This document shows, piece after piece, positions 22,009-34,604 of a stretch of 64,000 nucleotides of DNA. The stretch is from assembly GCA_037953745.1 (NCBI GenBank), contig JBAKBP010007154.1:1-64000 (forward strand), given 5' to 3'. The position numbers and the translations under genes were made by a program. Position 1 is the first letter of the stretch. Each line of letters opens with the position of its first letter. The stretch is from Lithodes maja. Its lineage: Eukaryota; Arthropoda; Malacostraca; Decapoda; Lithodidae. The notes under the pieces are model-generated. The model made no database searches and was not told the origin of the DNA. It worked only from the letters and a program-made list of their open reading frames with translations.

Positions 22009-24500
22009 TTTTTTTTTTTTTTTTTTTTTTTAAGAGACAATGAACGGAGGAAGGAAAAACACAGATAAAACAAAAAGGTCCATGTGCCTAAAGGCATCCT
22101 CCATTCATAAAATGTTTGTAACAACTGGATTTAAACATTTGTAGATTGTAAGTTTGTGGAAAGCAATTCGAGGGAAGTGAATTCCAAAGAGTAGTAGCTC
22201 TGGGGATAAATGAATTCTGATAAGCAGAAGTTCTGCATTGTGGAGGAGAAAGTGTAAATTCATGGGCGCTCTCAGCTGCCCTAGTTCTACGGGGAAAGAT
22301 GTGGAGAGGCGGCACAATTGAAGCAAGTTCCTCGGAACAATTGCTGTGAAAATATCTGTAGAATAATGCAAGGGATGCAACGTTTCTTCGTATGGATAAT
22401 GTAGGAAGGTCCTGTGTGATTGCAGGGTTATTGATTAGTCTAATAGCTTTATTTTGAATGTTGTCCAACTGCCTCAATGCAACCACTCCACTTCCACCCC
22501 ACAGAGGTGAACAGTAATCCATCTGAGAACGCACATGACTTTTATATATCACGGCCAACTGCTCGTCAGTGAAGAATTCTCGAACTCTGTACAGGAGTCC
22601 CAGTTTTTTTAGAGGCATTCTTAGCAATGCTTCTAACATAATGTGTCCAGCTCAAGTTAGTAGTTAATGTTACACCGAGAATGTCAATACTAGGGGAAGT
22701 GGGAATATTTACATCATTAAAAAATATATGGGAGTCAGTGAGATTCTGTCGGTTAGAAAATTGAATGTACTTGGTTTTCTGTGCATTAAAGGAAACTAGA
22801 TTCTTTTGTCCCCATCCATTAATTCTAGAAAGGTCCTGGTTCAGAGAAATTGCAGTGTTTATTTTTGAATTTATAAGATCGGGTTGGGTGAAAGAATTGG
22901 TAAATGTGAAGGAACTGTGGAGTGTTGAGTCATCTGCGTAGGAATGTATTGGATTATGAGTGGTAGATATGAGATCATTGATATGAATGAGGAACAAAAT
23001 TGGGGCCAAAACTGATCCCTGGGGAACACCAGCATTTATTGAGTGAAATTGAGAATAAAGGCCATCTACCATTACACATATTTTTCTGTTATGAAGATAA
23101 GAAGAAATTAGTGGAACTAATGATGCAAGGCCGTAGTGTGACATCTTCGACAATAAGGATTGATGCCAGACTCTATCAAATGCCTTTGATATATCCAGTG
23201 CTATTGTATGTGTTTCACCATGTTGGTCTGTAACTTGGTTGATTTGATGCGTAAGAAGGCAAAGCATGTCTGCAGTTGATCGACATCGTCTAAAACCATA
23301 TTGCCTATCACTGATTAATTTATTATTCTCAAGATGCTTAATTATGTGATTATTTAATATAATTTCAAAGACTTTACCAAGAGTGGAAGTTATAGCTATT
23401 GGTCTGTAGTTTGATGGATCTGAAGAGGCACCTTTTTTAGGAACTGGATGGATGTTTGCTTCTTTCCAGGGTACTGGGAAGCATGAGGTATGAGTACACA
23501 GACGGAAACATTTTGCCAATACAGGAGCGAGCACCAAGGAGCAATTCTTAAGTACTATTGGAGGAATTTCATCTGGACCAGGAGCCTTATCTACCGAGAG
23601 ACTCTGCAAAATAGTTTTGACATGTCTGGTGTGGATCTTAAGTGAGGGAATTTCAGGCGAAGTAAAATTAAGTACAGGGACATCTTGATTTATTTCATCT
23701 AAGGTTGAGTTGGTGGAGAAAATATCCGCAAGAAGGTTAGCTTTACCTCGTGGGTCACTTACAAGATTGCCAGTCGGAGATTTTAATGGTGGAATGGATG
23801 AAGCAGTAGTGAAGTTGGATTTAAATGAGTTAAGAGTAGACCAAAATATTTTGTTATCATTTGGATTTATTTAGAAGTTTATTTGCCTGCTTGTGGAGAA
23901 AGTTTGATTTAGTTAGGTTTAATACAGTTTTGGCATGATTTCTGATGTTTCTAAAGTAATTAAAGGCTTCATGTGTTTTTTATCTTTTGTATGCATTGTA
24001 GGCTATTGCTTTTTGTTCAGTTACTCTAGCACAATTATGGTCAAACCATTTAGGTGAATTAGATCTTTTACTGTACTTTTGATGAGGAATAAAAGTTTCC
24101 ATTCCAATTTTTACAAAATCTTGTATGTGGCTTAAGGTGGAGTGTGCATCATTAGAAAAGAAAGAGGTCCAGGGAATATCAATAAAGAAACCTTGAAGAC
24201 CCTCCCAGTCTGCCCTATCGTAATGCCATTTAGTCACCAAAACAGGTTCAGAGTGGGAAGGTGTGGTAGGTGATAGACAGGTGGCCTGTATCAGACAGTG
24301 ATCAGAAGATCCAAGCGGGGACCTCACTGTAACATCATAATTTTCTGAATTGGTAGTTAAAAATAAGTCCAGTAGGTGGGAATTATGATTAGGATTATCT
24401 GGTACACGGGTGGGTTGGTTGACTAGTTGAGTGAGATTAAATGAGTCTGCAAATAGCTCACATTCAAGACCAGCATCATCAGTCCTGGCTGAATGAGTGA
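22009..24500 (-). mobile_element. Jockey-group LINE, family 1 copy C (5'-truncated)
   Basis: Poly(A) tail appears as 23 T's at 22009-22031. The element extends 5' to about 24500, inside the EN domain, so it is slightly longer than copy B. It is inserted in the coiled-coil part of family 2 ORF1. Confidence 0.9.
22088..23609 (-). pseudogene. LINE family 1 reverse transcriptase (copy C)
   Basis: RT frame open from 23609 to 22566 and again from 22639 to 22088, with a frameshift caused by an extra T in a homopolymer near 22600-22610. It carries the same motif series as copy B (SVDKAPGPDEIPP, ALDISKAFDRVWH, AGVPQGSVLAPILF, SYADDSTLH) and the complete C-terminus FMNGGCL. Further EN sequence lies at 23980-24327 (SSDHCLIQATC, WFDHNCARVTEQKA). 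Confidence 0.87.
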
Positions 24501-24745
24501 AGTTTATTAACTTCTTTCTTTAAGTTGCCTACTTCTTGCTGGGTATATTATAAGCTTCGTGTAACTTCTGAGACTTTCTTTTCTAGTGAATCAATTTTGG
24601 AGTTAAGTTGAGTCACTATTATATCTGTGGCATGGCGGTAAGCATTCTCTTGCGATTCGAGAAGTAGCTTGATAACTGAGGTCTCCATTTTATGAAGCCT
24701 CGATCCGTGTGTGTTGTTGTGCTTGGTCAGGAGGTAAAACAACCA
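24501..24745 (-). pseudogene. LINE family 2 ORF1, N-terminal coiled coil
   Basis: Reading down: TWLFYLLTKHNNTHGSRLHK, METSVIKLLLESQENAYRHA, QLNSKIDSLEKKVSEVTRSL, a stop, then VGNLKKEVNKL up to the LINE copy C junction. Heptad-like spacing suggests a coiled coil that pairs with the one at ~21900-22000. No ATG precedes the TWLFYLL block, so the start is uncertain. Confidence 0.65.
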
Positions 24746-24800
24746 TGTGTGTCCAGCTCCGCTTCCAGTCGAAGACTGGGAAACGGACGTAGCACTGTCC

Positions 24801-26970
24801 GGAATTTGTGATTAAGTAGAAAATTTAAATTATGCTCTCTTTCTACACTTCCCTACGAACTTGGACACTCAAATAATAATAACACAAATTAATAAAATCT
24901 GAGTGTTCACAAAGTATTACGTATATATAGTATAAGATATACTGTATATCTTAGGTAAACAATTATATATAACGTTAATCTAGACTTAAATCAATTAAAT
25001 CCAGAATACTATATATATAATTCACCTGCACAGGTGGGTGTTATATTCTTACACCACGAGAGAAAGTTTGAGCAAGGAGAGTCCAGAATAGGCCTCTATG
25101 ATAATGTTAAATTGAACACAAACATATTATATATAACTTTCACAATAATTCCCAAAATTCAGTAACACAGAGACACTTAGGGTGGGGGTGCTAAGACGAA
25201 GTGAGCTCCATGAGAGGGAATCTGGTCGACGTAGGACTCGTAGTTCATCCTTCTGTTTGGCACCAGAGGGAACTGCCGCTCTCACACACAACCAGATAAG
25301 GTTACTTCTAGCTCTTCTAACACACCTCTGGGTCGCCACACTCGTTGAACTTTTTATAGAGAAATTGGCTAGCCCTTTTCGGAAGTAACTCCGACACTGG
25401 TATATACCCACTGATCGTGCTTAAAGCTAGTGGAAGGTATTGCCTCGTGTTTGCCTATCAATCATAAATTTCGGGTAGGTAATATTCAGATTATAAATTG
25501 AGTCTTGATTAATTAATTTAGGAATAGTAGGGGCATGTGGATTTCGATCTTTTAATTATTGTGAAGTTAATAATTGCCTTAAAAATATAATTGACATAGG
25601 AATACATGGATATTGTTATTCTTTATTTCATAAATTAAATTCATATTTTAGAAAGCTTGCATGGTTGCAGGATAAATGTTTTGCATTGATTTGTAATTCC
25701 CTCTATTTTCAATGTTGTATGCAAAGCTTTCGTTACTCTCTGTTGATCTGTTATTGTTGATACAGATGATCTTCTGCACTGTAGAGGTGGTTCTTCTGGT
25801 AACGTCTGTTGAAATAGAACATCAGATGTTGATGAGGAATTAGCAGAAACTCCTCTTCATTATAATCCAAATCCGGTTCCTGGGTTGGATACGCCTTTGT
25901 CCCGTCTTTGACCTTGTGATTGGCCCGGAATAGGCCCAGGTGATTGGTCCGGAAGTAGGTCATGCTTGATGAGGGGCCCTGTAGTTCCCGTGGGTCTCTG
26001 TAGAAGGCGTTGATTTATAGTGGTAGACTGTTGTTTCGTGACACCATAGAGGACGTTGGTTAATGATGGTAGACTGCGTTGTTTCTTTTTCTGCTTGTGA
26101 CTGTGCCCTTCGCTTCGTTCTTTTCCTTTCCTTGATGTTGGCTAGTCTGGCTCTTGTTTGTTGTGTATCCCCGTGGTTTGTGAGGACATCTGATGGGGTT
26201 GCTAAATTGGCTTCTTGCAACCCCGTCATCTCATTGATTATTGATTATTTATTCTGATTTATTTCACCATTGTAACCATTCCTAAGTCACTGTCGTCTGT
26301 GTTCATGCATTGTTTGGGACTCAGGAAAATCAATACAAGTTTTGTAAGTCTTGCTTGCCAGCAAGAGTCACATGACTGGCTGGCTATGTGTTATTTGTCT
26401 TGTTGGTTATACCGACCACTCGCCAAGACATCAAAACATTCTCTAGTGCAGTTTTAAGTGGTTTTAAAGCCTTAGAATAGCCCTTAGCGGCTAAGAGGCC
26501 ACCCGGGGCCCACGGGGGAAATGGCTAATGTCCTCCTAAGAGTGCACCTGGGCGTGGAGGGTTAAGTGCAGAATAATTATTTTTTGTAGGAATCATTCCT
26601 AATATTAATTTTTCCCGATAATCATTTTAGATTTCATGGTTAATGTTTCAATAATATTGTAGTATTGCCTTCCCTCTATCTTCTGATGCATAGTAAGTAC
26701 GGTTAAGAGGATAATTATTGTGGGGGTAAAATAAGCGATAGGAAACATTTACCTCAGCTTCTGCAGTTGTCTTTGAGTGAGTTGTGGGCAGAAAACTAAT
26801 TTTGGAGAGGTAGTTATGTGATTAACATAATTATATTTCGAATACTAACCAGTAACCCCCGGACTTGAAAAAGTTACTCAAGTAATGCCCGTTGAATGAG
26901 AGGGTTTACGTGAAAGCTGGAGGGGCTGGCATAATGATGCACAATGATGAATACTACTGCTCTCATGTGA
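24801..26970. other. Unassigned sequence, no gene supported
   Basis: AT-rich with a GC-richer island at 25180-25360 and another at 26480-26570. Two modest minus-strand frames (26229-25960 and 25963-25751) overlap at an ATGA but match nothing I know. The first ~300 bp may be leader of LINE family 2. Confidence 0.35.
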
Positions 26971-27360
26971 GCCCGTCATACAATCAGGCGGAATTCAGGA
27001 TACCTCGGGCAGCACCCACGTTGGCCTATCACACTCAAGTAGACTTTAAAATACCTCGGGCATCACACATGTTGGCTTACCAAACTCAGGTAGACTTCAG
27101 GATACCTCGGTCATCACATGCATTGGCCTACCACACAATCATGCAACTTCAGGCTACCTCACGCATCCCACACTTTGGCCTACTACACTTAGGTAAATTT
27201 CAGGATACGTCGGGCGGCACACATGTTGACCTACTACACTTAGGTAGACTTCAGGGTATCTTGGGCAGCACACACATTGGCCTACCACACTCAAGTTGAC
27301 TTCAGGATACCTCGCGTAGCACACACGTAAGCCTCTTACACTCAGGAAGACTCCAGGACA
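26970..27360. repeat. Degenerate 51-bp minisatellite, ~7.5 units
   Basis: Units are built from CAGGTAGACTTCAGGATACC, TCGGGCAGCACACA and TTGGCCTACCAC. 51 bp is 17 codons, so a frame stays open across several units. The units differ from each other by roughly 10-20%. Confidence 0.8.
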
Positions 27361-28857
27361 CCACAGGATCTAAATTGTCCCTTCATACACAGGAGAGTGT
27401 GACTTCCATTCTCGTAACGTCCTTGGTAGTTCGGCATCCACTGTTCACTCAAATGCAGGAAATAATCATCTGAGTCTAAAGATATATGTAAATTCAGCTC
27501 CTGCATCTCTCCACACTATAAGGGTAAGACTGGCTCTCGACTAGATTGACCGGGAAGAGGGCTAAAACATTAATTTTCAAAAGTTTGCTGTAGGGCGTGT
27601 CTAGTATCAGATTATGGTAACTTCTGAGGAGGTGGGAGGAGCAGGGTTGGTGCTCGTGGTGAGTCTCGTTTCTCTTGATTTTAAAACCAGGGATTCCCCT
27701 GGCAGTTAGGGTGGTGGGCTTAGTAACTCAGGCTGGCCAATCAGCTGTCATGGTTTCATTATTGCCGTCTCGTGCTCCGGTTTGGTATGGACGTCGTGGG
27801 TGTGTGCTTGCTTAGGTAAATGTAGGGGTTTCCAGTCTCAGGTACAGTCACAATCGCTAAAAGTAGCCCCCATCAACTCAAGAAACATTGGTATCCTGGG
27901 TCTTTCTGGATGACAGGTAAATGTGGCAACGCACACACGAACTCACCCCACTCCGATTTAGCACAGGTGGCTCGAACAGCAAAATTAACCCTTTATGGTT
28001 GTGATGTAGCAACGTTAGTTTTTGCTTTCCATTGCAAGCAGTTCTTTAAAGATCACCCAAAATATAATATTGCACACAATAATTCACAAATAAATATATC
28101 ATACAGATATATTTAGCTTGAAACGAATGAAATTCGAATTAATTAAAAAAAATCCTCAATCTGTCCGAAGCCTACAAGTTCAAAATATAATAGACTGTTT
28201 AAGCAATACTATTTATAGTAACAAGACACTATTTTTTAACGATGGCCATAATACAATAGATAAGAATAAAGATTGGCCAACTATATTCAATCCAAGCTAC
28301 AGTATATCGCAACCCGAAGTCACAAGCTCGATTCGAGTCCTTCCGAAATATAAAGCTTAATTATTATACTCCGGGTAATTCTATTTCGTATTTTAAACCC
28401 TTGCTAAGATGCTTTCCTTTCCTAAATATATAATTTAAAGAAAGTTAAACAGTTTTAATGTGTTATAAATTGGCTTAGTCTATTCATAATCAGAAAAATC
28501 ACCATTTGTTTGTGCTAATTTCGTCCGTGAGGGATTAGGGAAGCCTTTTTGTGAGTTTTAATAAAATAGCAGTAATTTCTGAAAGCACAATCCATCATGC
28601 AGTACATGCCTACTATTTGCGACAGTACAAAACCTGCGCAATACCTGACTATCGTAGGTAAAACGAAATGTTGCATATTATTTAATGTATGCGCACTCAA
28701 AACAGTATTTTCGTACTCCATTCATGATTGATTATTCCTGCATGTTAAGTGATCACCGTATCGAGTTGTTTATCCTTCCCTCTCACTTTCTCTAACCCAG
28801 CAGTGTTGCAAAAATATAATTAACACTTATCCAATCTAACATAATTGTAGTGAAGTA
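27361..28857. other. Unassigned sequence, no gene seen
   Basis: Frames at 27910-28116, 28118-28360 and 28515-28721 are short with no recognisable motif. No repeat structure noticed. Confidence 0.4.
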
Positions 28858-28870
28858 TATAATATATACA

Positions 28871-28910
<40 letters not shown>

Positions 28911-28935
28911 TGTATATATACACTATATATGTATT
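28858..28935. repeat. (TA)n microsatellite with palindromic ends
   Basis: A run of about 20 TA units flanked on both sides by CAGTATATA/TATACTG, so the whole tract can fold on itself. Confidence 0.9.
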
Positions 28936-30375
28936 CTGTATATGTGAATGAGGGAGACGAAAGGAAGAAATGCCTGTTACGAGTGCCTCCCCCAGAGTTA
29001 ACCTGGGAACGGCGCGGAGACTCTTAAGAGGTTTTACTGGGTTAAAATGACGGGACTCTTAACATCCAAGGTCTAAAAAAAGCCTTTTAACAGACCCCAC
29101 TTGCTCTCAAAACAAAGGAATATGTGATTAAGTGAGATAATTCCCCTCCCTACCTTCTATCACTCCTCCACATTTGTCAACCCCCCCCCCCCTTCAAGTA
29201 TCACCTATTTATCCTCTTATTCCCTTGTTTATCTGTTTATTTACAGTGCCAATATCTCCCACCCGGTTTCAAGGTCATCTAGGACGCATATAGAGATCGT
29301 GGGAAGAGAGAGACAGCACTAGCGAGACATCAGTCTGGCTTCAGGCCTCGAAGGGGGAGGGTGTATGTCTCGTGCGCCTCTTACCTCATGACTGGACAGT
29401 CGGCAATAATTCGCCTTTTTCACCCCCAAAATACTATTCCTACTTGTTTTATTGCTGTTGCATGTCAATATCTTCATATTAAACATAAAATAGGCGCATA
29501 TGAATAAGTAATAACGATATTTATCAGATAATGACGATTTTAGGCGGGAATGAACCAAATTATGCTCGCTTGGCGGACACTTTTAAATACCAATGGCGCG
29601 CGCGCTTGCCGAGTAAAAGGGTGTTAAGAGCCAATATCAAGGAACGGTCGGTCGGTCGAGCCCAACAAATTTACCTAACTGTATTATATATATTCAAGTA
29701 TATTATTATAATATTTGTTTCTATTATTATTAACTCAAATTATATTTGTGTATTATGATTATTCTTGATATTGGTATTATCATTTAGTGATTTGTTGTTA
29801 TATGATAACTTCTATTGTTAGACAAATTGCACTGATCAAAAATATATATCCTATATTTGAGGTAAGGAAGATTATATTAACCACTTAGGCATGACTATAA
29901 ATCATGGTGCACCTTCCTTAATCAATGCAATGGGTTTGCTTCAACAAATCTTAATGAATAAATGTTCAAATCCTTGGCATTTAGCACCGATATATTCTAA
30001 TTTGTCCTACTAATTATATGAAAACCCGCGAATGGTATCAAGTATTTCAATTGGTATGAATTGTTTAACTAGTGGTGGCTAGCAAGCTGCATATTCACAT
30101 ACCGTGTTTTCTCTTTAATTTTTATTTGAGAAAGAGAGAGAGTGTGTGTTACTAAAGTCTAAGTAGATTTTTTACTATATATTATCTTTCCATTAGCCAC
30201 TTAAACAGCTTCTCTCATATGTGTTACTGAAGTTGAGTGTAGTTTCACTTGTCATTATTATCATGTAAACTCATTTAAATAACCCATGTGGATGAAATTA
30301 TACAACAGAAATGCCCATATTTATGCAAGAAAATCTATCAAAGATATTGTTGAAGGTCAAATCAAATCAATGTGA
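28936..30375. other. Unassigned sequence, no gene seen
   Basis: Includes a C12 run near 29181-29192 and AT-rich stretches. No domain, TIR or tail recognised. Confidence 0.4.
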
Positions 30376-30470
30376 AGTGAGGCTCACAAGTGTAGAAATT
30401 AGAGGTTGAAGTTGAAGGTAAAGTGGTGAGTATGAAGAGTTGGAGAGATGAAAGATGGTGGGCTAACCAC
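30376..30470 (-). mobile_element. Fragment of canonical PLE upstream region
   Basis: About 90 bp nearly identical, in inverted orientation, to 39028-39115 (shared AAGTGGTGAGTATGAAGAGT and GGAGAGATGAAAGATGGTGG). At 39028 this segment lies just upstream of the PLE pseudo-LTR, so 30376-30470 is probably a scrap of the same element. Confidence 0.65.
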
Positions 30471-31552
30471 CCAGCTATTGTTTTAGTTTGTTTTTCGATC
30501 TTAAGAAGCACTGCCACGTGGTGGTGGTATGGAGAGGCCGCTGTTGTTGGTGAAGGTGGGCGATGATGGTGGTGAAGAAGGAGATGATGTTCTTAATCCC
30601 CTCGTCGATGGTCAGACAAATCTCCCTGGTGGTGAGGAGATGATGGTGAGTCAGGCGATGTTGTTGCCAGGAGGTGAAGGTAGTGACTCCCGAAGATGGT
30701 GGTGTACACTGACAGAAGGGCGCGATGGATTGGGGGACCAATAGGCACATGGGCCCCCAGATGGAGTCCCAACTGTAGCTTCTTCCACCCTCCTCAGAAG
30801 ATCACCATCCCCCAACCTCCTCCTCCCCTGCACCTACAGGTGGTGGCGAGCTGCCATGGTAGTTGGCGGGAGCTCTGGTGGTGTTGCAGGTGCAGTATAT
30901 AAAAGTATATATATAGTTGACAAGATTGGACACAACCACCTACAGCCAATCAGCAGCACCAGCTGAGTAAGTTGCCATCCAGGTGTCCCTGCATTTACCC
31001 AGATAATTTTGGAAGGAATATAGAGTTACAAATGATCTGTTTGGCAGTATAAATACCAATACTACCAACCAGCAAAGTCAAGCAGTTACCAGGGAAAACA
31101 CTGGACACTGTTTGTGTTAGACATTATATACATATATGTGCTATTTTACAGGAGTGAGTGGGTGGTGGGCGCCATCTCATACAGCACACTATGGAAAGAG
31201 AAAGGCTTACTTGTGCCAGTAGGTTGTGAGAGTGAAATAGTGGGCAATATAGGGAGGCCACACTCTAATGGCCCATTGCCTTCACAAATCACAACTATCG
31301 GTAAAGAAGAACAAAACAAGAATGGTGCAAAATAAGAAGGCAGATTTATCTATGGGAAGTGGATACCACTAATCCTCGATCCAATATATCCCGCTCATCA
31401 CCAACTAAAGCAACCTTCATACACCACAGCCAATACAACCATTTCCACCACATAATCCAACTCTACCACCACCACAAGCACCCTAAGCTTCCAGTGTTTG
31501 GCCTTGATTGCGCTTTCACTGTGGAGGGTGTGGCGGTATATATTTCGCATAT
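30471..31552. other. Cryptically simple sequence, no gene supported
   Basis: 30520-30720 is rich in GGTGRT/GATGGT motifs, which keeps several overlapping frames open by composition alone. The remainder shows no known motif. Confidence 0.4.
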
Positions 31553-31632
31553 CGAGAGAGAGAGAGAGAGAGAGAGCGAGAGAAAGAGAGAGAGAGAGAG
31601 ACAGAGAGAGCGAGAGAGATAGAGAGAAAGAT
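31553..31632. repeat. (GA)n microsatellite
   Basis: About 80 bp of GA with a few GC and AAAG interruptions. Confidence 0.95.
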
Positions 31633-32028
31633 GTACAGTAGGAGGAGGCTAGGTAAATGAACACCAAAGTAATTGACCAATAACTACATGTTTTGGACTA
31701 TATACAACTTGGGGCCGTAACAATCCATATGTAACAGAGAGACATCAGTGTTGGAGTTTGCATTGCATTTATATTATATTTACCAATACTTGTTTAAATA
31801 TACTTATGTATGTATTTAAAGCATGTTTTAGCTTATACTGCAGCTAGTTATAAACATCTACAGCATTAAATTAGTCATTGTTCGAAAGTCACAAATGACC
31901 AATTAGTTATGGTGCTGCGGGGTACACCGTTTAATTTCATTCGGTATTTTGGCCATTGCTGCAGTGATTTGTATAATGTTGTGATTTGCTTTGAGAGGAG
32001 TTTAAGATCCTTGCGTCAGTGGAGATCA

Positions 32029-32072
<44 letters not shown>

Positions 32073-33199
32073 TGTGTGTGTGTACTGCAATTATTATATA
32101 TTTGTTCAATATTTTAATGTTCAGACTAATTTTAAAGCTCTTTGCCCCTCACGCCTTCTATGTAACCTTCAAAGAAGTAAGAAACGTGATATGTCATTAT
32201 GTATGTATGCAGTCACATTTTAATAGGCAGAGCGAGGGTAACCTTTGTACCAGAAACGTTCCCTTTTTCTGTGTTTGATAAAGCGCTTGATCATCAAAGC
32301 TTGCTAAACGATGTTGACGAATATTGACTAACAATGTACAGTTGAGGATAACAAACCTTGTACACATGGTATGGAGTGTGGGTTGTAATTTACCATCGTG
32401 CTAGGTCTTGCGCAATTCTTACAACATTAGAATATAAGTATGTATTGTGACGCACCCAGTGCGTTGCAACGCAACCTGATTGTACTCCTTGGTACTCGAC
32501 TGTACCGCCCGTGATCTGGCTACCGTCAGCCGCTATGTATATTGAGTGTGACAACTTATAACTATGTTCTTTGTATCTCTGCAAAGGTCTCGTCATGTGC
32601 TAACCAGTGGTGGGTTTTGTTTTAAGCCATGTCGAGACCTTCCATTTAATATGTAGTATCAATAGAGAAGTTGATAGATAAGACAATGGGAGTTCAGAGA
32701 GAGAGAGTGAGTTAGGCTTCAGAGCAAGAGGGTAGCAACGCGCCACGCTTCCGGGGGGGGGGGGGGGGGGGGGGGTTGCCAGACGTATGGACTGGTTGGC
32801 GGCCCTGCGCTTATAGCTAGGCGCGACAGGGTTGGTAGTCCATTGTTGCCTGCCTACGCTGCTTGGGCTGGGCCCATGTTGTCGTACAGCACATTGCCTG
32901 GAGGCTGGCTGCGTGTTCCATGACCAGGTTGCCTAGAACCTTTGAGATTCTAACATCCCTTGCCCTCTCTCCCAACTTCTCACGGTTGCACTCTTTCTCT
33001 CTGACGACATTACTCTCATTTCATTCTTCTCTCTATTTAAATGCATAACCTTCCCTTGAGGTCCTAAAGGAGTTTCAGCACTCACCTCTCGTATTACTCT
33101 TAGGACAAGCATATATTTACATGTATTAGATTTAAGGGGTTAATGTGAACAGCGATCTTCTTGATGAGGATAGTTGGTGAACGTTCTACATGTTCACGA
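31633..33199. other. Unassigned sequence with simple repeats, no gene seen
   Basis: Contains a (TG)n(AG)n(TG)n run at 32034-32083 and a run of about 22 G's near 32753-32775. Otherwise unassigned. Confidence 0.45.
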
Positions 33200-33202
33200 G
33201 TT

Positions 33203-33506
33203 ATATGCCCCGCTCATCATCCCATTTGTGACTAGACTGGTGCCATGTGTAAGAGCCCGACCATGCCCAGGAGTTGTCTGTAGAGGGACGAGGACTTAGC
33301 CTTGATTTGCATACCGAGCCAGGAGCGAGTGTAGCACTCGAGACTACTGCTCGCTCGTAGTGCCGGTATAGTAGAGTAACGTAATTTATCTGTCCTTGTG
33401 TTCTCTACAGTCTTTTCCTGGGTTCTCGCTTTCGGTGCTGGGACTCGTTGTTCCTGTGACTTGGCCTGCTAGCTAGAACACATGGGGATGATGAGTGGGA
33501 TATATC
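33203..33506. mobile_element. Possible small TIR element
   Basis: About 30-bp imperfect inverted repeats at both ends, sharing CTCATCATCCC preceded by ATAT and followed by TAG. No coding capacity in ~300 bp and no certain target duplication. Chance is not excluded. Confidence 0.3.
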
Positions 33507-34604
33507 TTTATTTTACTATGCATTACAGCTCTCTTTAAGTATATATATGTAACACTTTACAATACACATTACTCACACACAAGACAACACTATTAATACT
33601 TTCATGTATCAATTAACTGCACTGTCGTTTTGCTGCTGTGTCCGGAGTTCTGTTGCGTAGGGCGCATACGGACTCGGAGGGGAGACAGAGTGAGAGAAGC
33701 GAAGTAGCCTATGCGGTAGTAGGCTACCGGCGCAGTACTGTTGCCTGCAACCTTTTAGTTATTCCAAGTATAGATTCATTATTATAATAAGTGACTACTA
33801 TTTATGTTCCTCCCATGTGTATTATTAGTTATCTACTGGATCATGAACATCTTGTATGCTACATGCTAGTGCATGTTAGTAGGGGACAGTTAGTGTAGTG
33901 CACGTGCTTTCAAGTAGGTGTGTACATTTGTCATTTAGCATTTCACTGTCATACCTTTAGCCTGCTTCTATTCTACATTATTAGAGGCTTAATATTAACG
34001 TAGTTTCTTGAGTATTGCATTTCTTTAGTAATAACGTAACCTATAAATGTCTGAGGGAGTTTAGCCTCATAGCCTACCCCTGTTGTACACTTTCGCCGAG
34101 TTAAGGTACCTCGTTACCGTAGACGATAACTCTGTAGGGCGTTGGTGCTTTTGTTGTCTGGAGCATATAGTATTTGGGACTGGAATCGAGCGTGTCGTTG
34201 TCACTTAAGCCATTTCTGTCCTACGATCAAGAATCCCGAATATGTATTGCCGATCCAGCCGTAACAGTATGTATGTATGTATATACTCTGGCACCTTCCC
34301 CAGTTTTCCTTTTTTTATGGGGGTGGCCGACTCGAGACAGAGCCAGAACAGGGACATCACAACATATTAGAAAAACAAAACAATTTTGTTTACACACATC
34401 TAGGTCGCCCAGGAGAAATACCCAGAGACCCAGGCCCATTTGGGATCCCCAGCAAAAGATTCTCAGGTCCCAGATCCCCCGGAGAGGTGCCGATTTCCGT
34501 AGACAGACCCGCAGCGAAGCTTTACACCACAAGCCCACCCACCATGTTTCCAGGCGCACCCTTCATTACCACCGGCTCCCCGGGCCAGGCACCTGATGGA
34601 CTAC
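33507..34604. other. Unassigned sequence, no gene supported
   Basis: Frames at 34174-34627 overlap on both strands and are open because of GC-rich, Pro-rich composition. I recognise no protein in them. Confidence 0.35.

Larger units (their letters stand above)
14331..24800 (-). mobile_element. LINE family 2, fragmented by four nested insertions
   Basis: A long non-LTR retrotransposon on the minus strand. The 3' end lies near 14331, with a tail of ATCAA-like repeats after a GGCAATAAAAC stretch. RT C-terminus is at 14675-15692, RT core at 16197-16541, RT start and linker at 19326-20170, EN at 20180-21033, ORF1 at 21110-22008 and 24501-24745. Insertions: TTAA MITE 15710-16196; TTAA MITE 16542-19325, itself split by LINE family 1 copy B; and LINE family 1 copy C at 22009-24500. 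Removing each insertion brings the family 2 reading frame back together at the expected residue. The 5' end is uncertain. Confidence 0.85.

Noticed and set aside
25751..26229. Two minus-strand frames (89 and 70 codons) overlapping at ATGA
   Set aside because: No motif, no repeat partner in the window and no coding signature. A four-base overlap is not meaningful evidence in an animal genome.
26480..26567. Possible TTAA-MITE end (GGAGGGTTAA at 26558-26567)
   Set aside because: Only one end is visible; no matching inverted partner with TTAA was found within about 1 kb.
30475..30902. Short frames around GGTGRT-rich DNA
   Set aside because: Simple-sequence composition explains the absence of stops.
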